NCBI RefSeq assembly: GCF_041200145.1
Contig: NZ_CP165734.1
Location: 3,844,001 to 3,908,000, forward strand
Direction: 5' to 3'
Length of the DNA: 64,000 nucleotides
From: Bradyrhizobium sp. LLZ17
GTDB taxonomy: Bacteria > Pseudomonadota > Alphaproteobacteria > Rhizobiales > Xanthobacteraceae
A program made the translations under genes and the position numbers. Below are positions 25,689 through 34,227 of this stretch, piece by piece. Numbering within the stretch: position 1 is the stretch's first letter; every line of letters begins with the position of its first letter. Under the pieces are notes generated by a model. It did not search any database and was not told where the DNA came from. It saw only the letters and a program-made list of their open reading frames with translations.

Positions 25689-27398
25689 ATGTCGAAGCAC
25701 AAGTCCCTGTTCAAGGCGCTGACCGAGACCGGCCCGTTGATCGCGCTGGGGACGGCGCTTGCGATGCTGGTCCTGATCGCTGGGCCCGCTTCGGCGCAGT
25801 TCTTCAACTTCCCGGGCTTCGGCGGTCCGCCGCAGCGCGCGGCGCCACCGCGCAGCGGCGGAGGCGGATGGTTCGGCGGCGACTTCTTCGCGCCATTTCA
25901 ACAGCAACAGCAGCAAGCACCGCGGCAGGATTTTTCGCGCGCACCTGCGCCGGCGAAGCGCGAGACGATCCCCGACAAGAACGTGCTGGTGATCGGCGAT
26001 GCGATGGCGGACTGGCTCGCCTACGGCCTGGAAGACGCCTATCTCGAACAGCCCGACATGGGCGTGATCCGCAAGCACAAGACCACGTCCGGCCTGATCA
26101 AGTACCAGCCGAAGGGCGAGCCCTCCGATTGGGCGGCTGCGGCAAAGGGCATTCTCGAGACCGAGAAACCCGACGTCATCGTCGTCATGCTCGGCCTCAA
26201 CGACCGCATCTCGATGCGCGAGCCTGTCGCAGACAAAACCGACAAGCCGGCCGACAAGGACAGCAAGGACAAGAAGAACGACAAGGGCGCGCGGGCAAAA
26301 CCGCAGGCCAAGCCGGGCGATACCAAGCCGGGCGATGCAAAGCCCGGCGACACTGCCGCCAAGCCGGACGACAAGCCCGCGGACGCCGACCTGCCGCAGG
26401 ATGATGCCGACAACGCCGATGCGCCGGTGACCGTGCCCGAAAAGACCGCCCGTAACCCGAACGGCATCTACGAATTCCGCGACGACCGCTGGGTCGAGCT
26501 CTACAGCAAAAAGATCGAGGAGCTGGCCAACGTGCTCAAGGCCAAGGGCGTGCCGGTGCTCTGGGTCGGCCTGCCCGCGATCCGCGGACCGAAGGGAACG
26601 GCGGACATGCTGTTCCTGGACTCGCTCTATCGCGAGGGCGCGGCCAAAGCCGGCATCACCTATGTCGACGTCTGGGACGGTTTTGTCGACGAAGCCGGCC
26701 GCTTCCTGCAGAAAGGTCCGGACTTCGAAGGCCAGATCCGTCAGCTCCGCAGCTATGACGGCGTGTATTTCACCAAGCCCGGCGCACGCAAGCTCGCGCA
26801 TTATGTCGAGCGCGAGATCACCCGCCTGCTCGCAGGGCGCTCCGGCCCGATCGCGCTGCCGAGTGAGCCTGCGACGCCCGACACCAGTGCCGAACCCGGC
26901 AAGCCCGCGCCGCGACCGCTGGCGGGCCCGATCGTGCCGCTGGTTGCCGCCTCGATCTCGACCGATCAATTGCTGGGCGGACCGGGCTCGCGTCCCGCCT
27001 CTGTCGATGCGCTTGCCGCGAAGACGCTGGTGAAGGGCGAGCCGCTGGCCGCGCCCGCAGGCCGTGCCGACGATTATGCCTGGCCGCGCCGCGAGGTCGG
27101 CCGCGAGCAGGCCAAGGGCGACACGCCGATGGCGGCGACCACGCCCGGCGGCAATGCTGCTCCGGGGACGCCCAGTGCTGCCGCCGCGATCGCGCCGCCA
27201 AAGCTCGCACCGAAGAAGCCGGGACCGGCGCAGCCGGCGCAGGCAACGCCCTCAATTCGCGATTTCTTCGGCTTCGGCTCGCCGCAGCCAGCACCCCGGC
27301 AATTGGCGCCGGCGCCAGGGCCGCGCAATCCAGCTCAAAACCCGGCGGTCCCGCGGCCCCCTGGCAACGTCGGGCGATCGGCTGAAGTGATCCGGTAG
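25689..27398 (+). CDS. DUF459 / SGNH-hydrolase-fold periplasmic protein
   Basis: A 569-aa exported protein. Signal peptide residues about 1-36 (ending GPASA). The SGNH-like core runs from VLVIGDAMADWLAYGLEDA (block I with GDA in place of GDS) through VIVVMLGLNDR (block III) to PVLWVGLPAIRG and FTKPGARKLAHYVE. Block III is followed by a low-complexity Lys/Asp/Pro insert (about residues 180-250) with repeated KPGD units, and the last 170 residues are Pro/Ala-rich and probably disordered. DUF459 proteins are common in Rhizobiales and lack an assigned substrate; the fold suggests an esterase or acetyl transferase acting on cell-wall or polysaccharide esters. The altered block I Ser makes catalysis uncertain. 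Confidence 0.8.
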   Translation: MSKHKSLFKALTETGPLIALGTALAMLVLIAGPASAQFFNFPGFGGPPQRAAPPRSGGGGWFGGDFFAPFQQQQQQAPRQDFSRAPAPAKRETIPDKNVLVIGDAMADWLAYGLEDAYLEQPDMGVIRKHKTTSGLIKYQPKGEPSDWAAAAKGILETEKPDVIVVMLGLNDRISMREPVADKTDKPADKDSKDKKNDKGARAKPQAKPGDTKPGDAKPGDTAAKPDDKPADADLPQDDADNADAPVTVPEKTARNPNGIYEFRDDRWVELYSKKIEELANVLKAKGVPVLWVGLPAIRGPKGTADMLFLDSLYREGAAKAGITYVDVWDGFVDEAGRFLQKGPDFEGQIRQLRSYDGVYFTKPGARKLAHYVEREITRLLAGRSGPIALPSEPATPDTSAEPGKPAPRPLAGPIVPLVAASISTDQLLGGPGSRPASVDALAAKTLVKGEPLAAPAGRADDYAWPRREVGREQAKGDTPMAATTPGGNAAPGTPSAAAAIAPPKLAPKKPGPAQPAQATPSIRDFFGFGSPQPAPRQLAPAPGPRNPAQNPAVPRPPGNVGRSAEVIR

Positions 27399-27562
27399 TT
27401 GGACTTTTGTCCGGAAGGCGGCGCGGGCCGCGACCCTGCCGATGCGCACCCCACAAAGAATATGCCCCGGCTCGGCAACGCGGCCTTTCCGAACGATGCA
27501 CCGCATCGCCTGGGCCACATTGCGTCCGGGGCACGAAAACAGGCTGAGCTCCTCGCTGAGCC

Positions 27563-27931
27563 TTAATAGCGCCAGCGCGGCGGAGGGCGACGCGCGGGGC
27601 GCGACATCAGAAGCGCGAGTGCGAAGCCGATGCCGCCTGCGACAAGCAGCGCGCCCAGGGGATTATCCTGCACCTTCTGGGCAATCGCCTGCGTGCCGTC
27701 GCGGAACGTCTCGCCGCTGTTCTCGTAGGCGTCCCTGGCGTAACCGGCCGCAGTGTCGCTGGCGTCGCGCACGGCATCCTTGGCCTGGCCGTAGAGATTC
27801 TGCACGGTGCCGGCAGCCTCCCGCGCCTTGCCCGATGCCTGCGTCTTCGTATCGCCTGCCATGTCGCCGGCCGCACCTTCCGCGCGTCCGGCGAATTCCT
27901 TGGCCGATCCAACAATCCGATCCGTGTCCAT
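27563..27931 (-). CDS. CsbD-like stress protein with C-terminal membrane anchor
   Basis: A 122-aa protein. The N-terminal half is Ala/Asp/Gly-rich and CsbD-like (MDTDRIVGSAKEFAGRAEGAAGD), the middle an amphipathic stretch (AREAAGTVQNLYGQAKDA), and the C-terminus ends NPLGALLVAGGIGFALALLMSR, a glycine-rich helix as in ElaB/YqjD (DUF883) proteins, so it is probably membrane-bound. The start has GAGGAGG upstream. A near-consensus EcfG promoter lies at 27961-27985. Related proteins in other bacteria are induced by general stress; molecular role unknown. Confidence 0.85.
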   Translation of the reverse strand: MDTDRIVGSAKEFAGRAEGAAGDMAGDTKTQASGKAREAAGTVQNLYGQAKDAVRDASDTAAGYARDAYENSGETFRDGTQAIAQKVQDNPLGALLVAGGIGFALALLMSRPARRPPPRWRY

Positions 27932-27960
27932 GATGATCCTCCTCGGGGGTCAGCCAAAGT

Positions 27961-27985
27961 AACCGATCAGACGGTGTGCAGTTCC
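27961..27985 (-). promoter_or_regulatory. EcfG-type stress promoter of the CsbD-like gene (one mismatch)
   Basis: Minus-strand GGAAC (27985-27981), 16 bases, GGTT (27964-27961), against the consensus GGAAC-N16/17-CGTT. The start codon is 30 bp further on, preceded by a strong ribosome site. Confidence 0.6.
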
Positions 27986-28004
27986 CTCTACTTCCTGTGT
28001 TGAT

Positions 28005-28742
28005 TCAAAGAATAAGCCCGCCATCGACGACCAGCGTCTGCCCGATGATGTAGAACGACAGCGGCGATGCGAGGAACAGCGCGGCGCCCGCCATATCGGC
28101 CGGCGTGCCCAATCGCCGCAAGGGAATGCGCGACAACGCGCCTTCGAGCCGCTTGGGATTGTCCGTCGTCACTTTCGTCATCTTGGTGTCGACGAGGCCG
28201 GGCGCGATGCCGTTGACGCGGATGCCGTCCTCGGCCCAGGCCTCACCCAGTGTCCGCGTCAATCCGACCGCGCCGGTCTTCGACGCATTGTAGGCGGGAT
28301 TGCCCATGGTGGAATGATAGGCCGCAGTCGATGACACGATGATCAGCGCGCCCTTCGCATCCCGCAACATGGAATGAAACCGCGTCGCGCACGCCATCAG
28401 GCTCATCAGATTGATCTCTACGACTTTGCGAAAGCCACTCATCTCGAATTCGCCGCGGCGATAGAGCACCGCGCCCTGCGCGAGCACGAGCACGTCGAGC
28501 CGATCGAAGGACGGCTTGAACGCCTCGATCGCGCCGGCATTGCCGACATTGAGCTGCGCATAAGCAAGACCCGTCAGATCAGAGCCTTCCTCCGGCGAAT
28601 AGTCCGCAGGCTGGGCCCGCGTGCCGCAGACCGCGACAGTCGCGCCCCTGGCGCGAAAGGCCTGCGCGATGCCGTTGCCGATGCCGCTGGAACCGCCCAC
28701 GACCAGCACCTGCTTGTCCGTGAAATCCAGCTCGTTCACCAT
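28005..28742 (-). CDS. SDR family oxidoreductase
   Basis: A 245-aa short-chain dehydrogenase/reductase. The NAD(P) loop is VVGGSSGIGNGIAQAF, the catalytic triad Ser in IIVSSTAAYHS with Tyr and Lys in YNASKTG, and the C-terminus is the family's VVDGGLIL. The start at 28742 has GGGGAGG just upstream; the frame stays open far into the divergent neighbour, but that part is a shadow. Divergent from the next SDR gene with a 99-bp shared promoter region. Substrate unknown. Classical SDR of the 3-oxoacyl-reductase-like group. Confidence 0.9.
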   Translation of the reverse strand: MVNELDFTDKQVLVVGGSSGIGNGIAQAFRARGATVAVCGTRAQPADYSPEEGSDLTGLAYAQLNVGNAGAIEAFKPSFDRLDVLVLAQGAVLYRRGEFEMSGFRKVVEINLMSLMACATRFHSMLRDAKGALIIVSSTAAYHSTMGNPAYNASKTGAVGLTRTLGEAWAEDGIRVNGIAPGLVDTKMTKVTTDNPKRLEGALSRIPLRRLGTPADMAGAALFLASPLSFYIIGQTLVVDGGLIL

Positions 28743-28841
28743 CACGTCCTCCCCTTTTGTTTTGCTTGTTTGACCTGTCTGCGGATCGATGCCAGCCTTG
28801 TCAATCGCATAACAAGAAACGAAACCACTCGGGGAAGCAGC

Positions 28842-29621
28842 ATGTCCGAATTCAAGCAGCTCAGCCGCTCCGTGCAGGGCCTCACCGTTCTCGTCACCGG
28901 TGCAGCGAGCGGCATGGGTCGCGCGACCGCGCGCGTGTTCGCGGCCGAAGGCGCGCACGTCGCCGCGACCGACCATGACGAGCCAGGCGCGCTGGCCGTC
29001 GCGAAAGAGATAGCCGCGGGCGGCGGCTCGGCCAAGGCCTGGAAGCTCGACGTCGCCAACGGCGGCGAGATCAAGCGCGTGGTCGATGATGTCGCGGCGC
29101 ATTTCGGCGGGCTCGATATCATCGTCAACAATGCCGGTATCTCCGTGCGCGTCGCCATCGATGACGAGGCGTACGAGGACGCCTGGGCCAAGGGCATCGC
29201 GGTGATGCTGACGGCGCATCCGCGCATCGTCCGCGCCGCGCTGCCTCACCTGCGCAGATCAAACAGCCCGCGCATCGTCAACATCGCCTCGACCGAGGCG
29301 CTCGGCGCGACCGCCCTGCATAGCCCCTATTCGGCGGCCAAGGGCGGCGTGGCGAGCCTGACCCGCTCGCTGGCGGTGGAGCTTGGCCGCGAGGGCATTA
29401 CCGTCAACTGCATCTGCCCGGGCCCGATCCGTACCGCAATCACCGATCGCATCTCCGAAGAGCATAAGACCATCTACGCCAAGCGCCGCACCGCACTCGG
29501 CCGCTATGGCGATCCCGAGGAGGTCGCGCACATGACGCTGAGCCTGTGCCTGCCGGCAGCCTCCTTCCTCACCGGCGCGGTGATCCCGGTCGATGGCGGC
29601 CTGATGGCCCGCAACGCGTGA
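28842..29621 (+). CDS. SDR family oxidoreductase
   Basis: A 259-aa SDR enzyme with the cofactor loop VTGAASGMGRATARVF, NNAG at NIIVNNAGISV-like position (residues about 95), catalytic Ser in IVNIASTEALG, and Tyr/Lys in YSAAKGG. C-terminal VIPVDGGLMAR. ATG 28842 follows GGGGAAG. The dioxygenase gene starts 97 bp downstream on the same strand, so the two may be co-transcribed and act in one catabolic route. Substrate unknown. Confidence 0.9.
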   Translation: MSEFKQLSRSVQGLTVLVTGAASGMGRATARVFAAEGAHVAATDHDEPGALAVAKEIAAGGGSAKAWKLDVANGGEIKRVVDDVAAHFGGLDIIVNNAGISVRVAIDDEAYEDAWAKGIAVMLTAHPRIVRAALPHLRRSNSPRIVNIASTEALGATALHSPYSAAKGGVASLTRSLAVELGREGITVNCICPGPIRTAITDRISEEHKTIYAKRRTALGRYGDPEEVAHMTLSLCLPAASFLTGAVIPVDGGLMARNA

Positions 29622-29718
29622 GAGCCATGCACGGCCAGCGTTGACAACGCCGATCGCGGGAGTAGCTTTTTCGTCAACAGAGCGGGACCAACCGCTCGCG
29701 GTTCGCGGGAGAAACGCC

Positions 29719-30606
29719 ATGACGATCGCCATCCGGCAGCTTCAGAAACATTTTGTCGGCGAAGTTTCCGGCCTCGATTTGCGCAAGCCTCTCACGAAGG
29801 ACGAGGCGCGCGAGGTCGAGGCCGCCATGGACAAATATGCGGTGCTCGTGTTCCACGACCAGGACATCAACGACGAGCAGCAGATGGCCTTCGCGCTCAA
29901 TTTCGGCCAGCGCGAGGAAGCTCGGGGCGGACACGTCATGACCAAGGACGAGTACCGGCTGTCGTCGAAGCTGAACGATGTTTCCAACCTCGGCAAGGAC
30001 GGCAAACCGCTGCCCAAGGACAGTCGCACGCATCTGTTCAATCTCGGCAATTGCCTCTGGCATTCCGACAGCTCATTCCGCCCCATCCCCGCAAAATTTT
30101 CGCTGCTGTCGGCGCGCGTGGTGAACCCGAAGGGCGGCAACACCGAATTCGCCGACATGCGCGCGGCCTATGACGCCCTCGACGACGAGACCAAGGCGGA
30201 GATCGAGGACCTCGTCTGCGAACATTCGCTGATGTATTCGCGCGGCTCGCTCGGCTTCAGCGAATATACCGACGAGGAGAAGGAGATGTTCAAGCCGGTG
30301 CTGCAACGGCTGGTGCGCACGCATCCGGTGCATCGCCGCAAGTCGTTGTATCTGTCGTCGCATGCGGGCGAGGTGGTCGGCATGAGCGTGCCGGAGGGGC
30401 GGCTGTTGCTGCGCGATCTGAACGAGCACGCGACGCAACCGGAATTTGTCTACGTCCACAAATGGAAGCTGCATGACCTCGTGATGTGGGACAACCGCCA
30501 GACCATGCACCGCGTCCGCCGCTACGACCAGTCCCAGCCCCGCGACATGCGGCGTGCCACGGTTGCGGGGACCGAGCCGACGGTGCAGCAGCAGGCGGCG
30601 GAGTAG
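29719..30606 (+). CDS. TauD/TfdA family dioxygenase (TfdA-alpha-like)
   Basis: A 295-aa Fe(II)/2-oxoglutarate-dependent dioxygenase. Iron ligands: His115 and Asp117 in LWHSDSSF and the distal His264 in DNRQTMHRVRRYD; the 2-oxoglutarate Arg lies in the RDMRR segment. Blocks such as RTHLFNLGNCLWHSD and ARVVNPKGGNTEFADMR closely recall the TfdA-alpha proteins of 2,4-D-degrading Bradyrhizobium, from memory and not checked by alignment. Such enzymes split aryloxyacetates to a phenol plus glyoxylate. Homologues are widespread in strains without herbicide use, so the natural substrate may be another ether or a plant compound. ATG 29719 follows GGGAGAAA. Confidence 0.85.
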   Translation: MTIAIRQLQKHFVGEVSGLDLRKPLTKDEAREVEAAMDKYAVLVFHDQDINDEQQMAFALNFGQREEARGGHVMTKDEYRLSSKLNDVSNLGKDGKPLPKDSRTHLFNLGNCLWHSDSSFRPIPAKFSLLSARVVNPKGGNTEFADMRAAYDALDDETKAEIEDLVCEHSLMYSRGSLGFSEYTDEEKEMFKPVLQRLVRTHPVHRRKSLYLSSHAGEVVGMSVPEGRLLLRDLNEHATQPEFVYVHKWKLHDLVMWDNRQTMHRVRRYDQSQPRDMRRATVAGTEPTVQQQAAE

Positions 30607-30686
30607 GCGGCATTCACCGCTGTCGTCTCGACGAGGCGAGGAGGATTCGGCGCGAGATGATGAAAGCACGGCCGTCTCAACAAACT

Positions 30687-30775
30687 CCGTCATTGCGAGG
30701 AGCCCTTGCGACGAAGCAATCCAGAATTCCTCCGCGGGAACAGTCTGGATTGCCTCGCTACGCTCGCAATGACGG
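30687..30775. repeat. Palindromic intergenic repeat, family B copy 2
   Basis: Outer arms CCGTCATTGCGAGGAGC / GCTCGCAATGACGG and inner arms GCAATCCAGA / TCTGGATTGC. Located between convergent dioxygenase and YqgE genes. Confidence 0.9.
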
Positions 30776-30805
30776 CTGAGGGGCTTTATCACGCCAACCA
30801 CACGG

Positions 30806-31450
30806 CTACGCGTGGCCGGCCTCGTTCGACAGCATGCCCGGGTCGATGCCGATCTTGCGCAGGGCGCGGCCGTACTTTTCGTCGACGTCGTCGCCGAAGA
30901 TCAGGTCGGCATCCGCATCGCAATGCAGCCAGCCATTGCTCTGGATCTCGGTCTCGAGCTGGCCTGGCGCCCAGCCGGCATAGCCGAGCGCGAGGATGGC
31001 GTGCTTTGGTCCGGAACCCTTGGCGATCGCACGCAGAATATCCACGGTCGCAGTGAGGCAGACGCCGTCGTCGATCCTGAGCGTCGCGTTGTCGATGTAG
31101 AAATCGCTGGAATGCAGCACGAAGCCGCGGCCGGTATCGACGGGGCCGCCGCGCAGCACCTTCATGCTCTCGGCGTTCTCCGGCAGCTTGATCTGCTCGC
31201 CCTTCTTGATGATGCCGAGCTGCACCAGCAACTCCGGAAAATCGATGCTTCCGGCCGGATGGTTGACGATGATGCCCATCGCCCCTTCCGCCGAATGGGC
31301 ACAGAGATAGATCACCGAGCGCTCGAAGCGGGAATCGCCCATCACCGGCATCGCGATCAGGAGCCGGCCGTCCAGATAGCCGGCCGAATTGGGAAATGAT
31401 GAGCCCGCGCCCCGGGTGCTGTCGCCAGTCCTTTTGCCAGTAGGAGCCAT
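30806..31450 (-). CDS. YqgE/AlgH family protein (UPF0301)
   Basis: A 214-aa cytosolic protein of the UPF0301 family: [39 protein letters not shown], then [14 protein letters not shown] and the C-terminal [16 protein letters not shown]. The first 25 residues are non-conserved, so a downstream start is possible. AlgH affects alginate and other phenotypes in Pseudomonas, but no biochemical role is established. Divergent from the DsbD-like gene across 141 bp. Confidence 0.93.
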   Translation of the reverse strand: MAPTGKRTGDSTRGAGSSFPNSAGYLDGRLLIAMPVMGDSRFERSVIYLCAHSAEGAMGIIVNHPAGSIDFPELLVQLGIIKKGEQIKLPENAESMKVLRGGPVDTGRGFVLHSSDFYIDNATLRIDDGVCLTATVDILRAIAKGSGPKHAILALGYAGWAPGQLETEIQSNGWLHCDADADLIFGDDVDEKYGRALRKIGIDPGMLSNEAGHA

Positions 31451-31591
31451 CGGTGAAGCACTCCGGTTTCGATTCCTATCCTGATGTCGGCCCTGGCCGC
31501 TGTCAAATCAAGGCTTGCAGCGATCGATTCCAGTGCATCCATCACAAGCAATTCAATGGTTTGCCCCGGGGCGACCCTGTAAAGACGTACC

Positions 31592-32431
31592 ATGCTCAGC
31601 ATAGTTCCCCTGCGTGCGGCGATTGGCGTCGCGACCACCCTGGTTGCGTCGTCGCTGGCGCTTACCGCGCGCGCCGACGACGCTTCACCGTGGCAGCGCG
31701 ACGGACATTCCGCGGTGCGCCTGCTCGCGGGATCGCGTAGCGGCGCGGTCCTGCTCGGCGGTATCGCCTTCCAGATCCAGCAGGGTTGGAAGACCTACTG
31801 GCGCACGCCCGGCGATTCAGGTGTTCCGCCGCGGTTCGACTTTTCGAAGTCGGACAATGTCGAGGCGGTGACGATCATGTGGCCGGCACCGCTGAAGTTC
31901 GACGACGGCGCGGGCGGCCATTCGATCGGCTATCACGATCAGATCGTGCTGCCGCTCCGTATCGTTCCCAAGACGGCCGACAAGCCGGTGACGCTGCGGG
32001 CCGAGATCAATTACGCGGTGTGCGAAAAAATCTGTATTCCGGTAGAGGCCAGCGTCGAGCTTGGCTTCAACAGCGTCGCGTCGACCGAGGACGCCAATCT
32101 GCGTGCGGCGCTCGACACCGTGCCGAAGCCCGCGAATATCGGCGATCCCAATCCGCTGACTATCCGCGACGTCAGGCGCGACGGCGCCAAGAATGTGATG
32201 GTCGATGTGGTTGCGCCGGACAACAGCAACATCAATCTGTACGTGGAAGGACCGACGCCCGACTGGTCGCTGCCGATTCCCGCGCCGGTGGAGCACAGCC
32301 CGCCAGGGGTGAAACGCTTCTCCTTCGAGCTTGACGGGCTGCCGCCGGACGCCAAGCCCGATGGTGCAGCGCTGAAATTCACGCTGGTCGGGCCGGAGAA
32401 ATCGTACGAGTTCAATACGAATTTGGAATGA
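31592..32431 (+). CDS. Secreted DsbD alpha-domain-like protein
   Basis: A 279-aa exported protein with signal peptide (cleavage near TARADD). The main domain matches the N-terminal periplasmic domain of DsbD/ScsB (DsbD_N-like): GIAFQIQQGWKTYWRTPGDSGVPPRFD, then the redox-type pair in YAVCEKICIPVEA, followed by an Ig-like segment. Unlike full DsbD it has no membrane or thioredoxin domains, so it would need a partner to be reduced. The stand-alone form is common in Bradyrhizobium, and its targets are unknown. A family C palindrome begins immediately after the stop codon. Confidence 0.85.
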   Translation: MLSIVPLRAAIGVATTLVASSLALTARADDASPWQRDGHSAVRLLAGSRSGAVLLGGIAFQIQQGWKTYWRTPGDSGVPPRFDFSKSDNVEAVTIMWPAPLKFDDGAGGHSIGYHDQIVLPLRIVPKTADKPVTLRAEINYAVCEKICIPVEASVELGFNSVASTEDANLRAALDTVPKPANIGDPNPLTIRDVRRDGAKNVMVDVVAPDNSNINLYVEGPTPDWSLPIPAPVEHSPPGVKRFSFELDGLPPDAKPDGAALKFTLVGPEKSYEFNTNLE

Positions 32432-32433
32432 TT

Positions 32434-32576
32434 GTCGTCCCGGACAAGCGCAGCGAAGCGGAGCGCAGATCCGGGACCCATACGCCGCAGCAATAGTTTT
32501 GCGAAAATCCGGAGTTACTAGCTTCCCGCCGCAACGTCTCCCTGTGGTTATGGGTCCCGGCCTTCGCCGGGACGAC
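32434..32576. repeat. Palindromic intergenic repeat, family C copy 2
   Basis: Arms GTCGTCCCGGA.../...CCGGGACGAC with the inner CCCTGTGGTTATGGGTCCCG, which is the reverse complement of the inner part of copy 1 (GGGACCCATAACCACAGGG). It starts 2 bp after the DsbD-like stop codon. Confidence 0.88.
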
Positions 32577-32680
32577 ACCGGGGATGGTGCAGCACCATAC
32601 CTCCACCCAACCGAATCTTAACGAATGGTTGCTAATTCCGAGGGCCGCCGCAGCATGCGGGGCGCCCAGGGATCTTCGAC

Positions 32681-34048
32681 GTGGCCGTGATGGATGCAGA
32701 GCCCGCTTCGACCGGATCAGCCGGCCTGATCGCGCGGTTGCGCGGCAAGCTGACGGGCGGATCGAGCGAAGCGTCGCTGACGCGGCGGCTTGCCGGCACC
32801 ATCTTCATTATCCGCGTGATCAGCGCGGGTCTCGCCTATTTCGCGCAGGTCCTGCTCGCGCGCTGGATGGGGACGTCCGACTACGGAATCTATGTCTATG
32901 TCTGGACCTGGGTGCTGCTGCTCGGCAGCATGATGGATTTCGGCATCTCGGCCTCCGCGCAAAAGATCATTCCGGAGTACCGCACCAGCGGCGATCATGC
33001 GCTGTTGCGCGGCTTTCTCTCCGGCAGCCGCTGGCTCACCTTCGCCGTGTCCACGTTGATGTCGCTCGCGCTGGCCGGCATCGTCAAGCTGCTGTCGCCG
33101 TGGATCGATCCCGCCGAAGCGCTACCGCTCTATATCGGCTGCATGACACTGCCGGCATTCGTCGTCGCCAACACCCAGGACGGCATTGCCCGCTCGCATG
33201 ACTGGATGCGGCTCGGCCTGATGCCGCAATTCATCATCCGGCAGGCCCTGATCATCGGCATCACCGCCTGCGCCTTTCTGCTTGGCTATCATCTTGGCGC
33301 GGTGGCCGCGATGGTCGCCAGCGCCGGCGCAGTGTGGATTGCGATGACCGGACAGATGGTCGTGCTGAACCACAAGCTGGCCCATCATGTCGAGCCCGGC
33401 CTGAAGGCCTACGACGTCGCTGGCTGGCTCGCCGTGTCGCTGCCGATCCTGCTGGTCGAGAGCTTTTACCTGCTGCTGTCCTACACCGATGTGCTGGTGC
33501 TTCAGCAGTTCCGCCCCTCCGACGAGGTCGGCGTCTATTTCGCGGTGGTGAAGACGCTGGCGCTGGTCTCCTTCATCCACTACGCGATGTCGGCGACGAC
33601 CGCGCATCGCTTCGCCGAATACAATGCGCTCGGCGACAAGGCACGGCTGTCGGCCTATGTGGCGCACGCCATCAACTGGACGTTCTGGCCGTCGCTGGCG
33701 GCAACGGCCGTGCTGCTCGCGCTCGGCAAGCCGCTGCTCTGGCTGTTCGGACCGCAATTTGTGGTCGGCTACGACATCATGTTCGTCGCCGCGATCGGGC
33801 TCGTGGTACGCGCCGCGATCGGCCCGGTCGAGCGCCTGCTCAACATGCTCGGCCAGCAGAAGATCTGCGCGCTGGCCTACGCACTGGCCTTCGTGATGAA
33901 CCTCGTGCTCTGCATTGCGCTGGTGCCACGCTTCGGCGGCCATGGCGCCGCGGCCGCGACCTCGATCTCGCTCAGCTTCGAGACGGTGTTGCTGTTCTGG
34001 ATCGTGCGGCAGCGGCTGGGGCTGCACGTGCTGGCGTTTGGACGCTAG
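32681..34048 (+). CDS. Polysaccharide flippase, Wzx/MATE-like (oligosaccharide flippase family)
   Basis: A 455-aa integral membrane protein with about 12-14 hydrophobic helices. The N-terminus LIARLRGKLTGGSSEASLTRRLAGTIFIIRVISAGLAYFAQVLLARWMG and the sequence DYGIYVYVWTWVLLLGSMMDFG are typical of the Polysacc_synt family that moves lipid-linked sugar units to the outer leaflet. No glycosyltransferases flank it, so its polysaccharide pathway is elsewhere. GTG 32681 with AGGGATC upstream is used; ATG 32690 is also possible. Confidence 0.88.
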   Translation: MAVMDAEPASTGSAGLIARLRGKLTGGSSEASLTRRLAGTIFIIRVISAGLAYFAQVLLARWMGTSDYGIYVYVWTWVLLLGSMMDFGISASAQKIIPEYRTSGDHALLRGFLSGSRWLTFAVSTLMSLALAGIVKLLSPWIDPAEALPLYIGCMTLPAFVVANTQDGIARSHDWMRLGLMPQFIIRQALIIGITACAFLLGYHLGAVAAMVASAGAVWIAMTGQMVVLNHKLAHHVEPGLKAYDVAGWLAVSLPILLVESFYLLLSYTDVLVLQQFRPSDEVGVYFAVVKTLALVSFIHYAMSATTAHRFAEYNALGDKARLSAYVAHAINWTFWPSLAATAVLLALGKPLLWLFGPQFVVGYDIMFVAAIGLVVRAAIGPVERLLNMLGQQKICALAYALAFVMNLVLCIALVPRFGGHGAAAATSISLSFETVLLFWIVRQRLGLHVLAFGR

Positions 34049-34227
34049 CGTAGCCGCTCGCCGCGGAATGGCATTTCGCGACACGGCCTCGGAAGAGGCA
34101 AAACGGCTGTCCATTTATCATCAGCAGCACAAATTTTCTTATTCCACCCAAGCAGTTGCACGGTTGGGAAAGTTTATTCTACGTCGTATTGCCCTATTGA
34201 CGAGATAAACCTAAGATTCCCCAGACC

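Noticed and set aside
28743..29249. N-terminal extension of the 28005-28742 SDR protein
   Set aside because: The extra frame is antisense to the next SDR gene; a strong GGGGAGG ribosome site marks the start at 28742.
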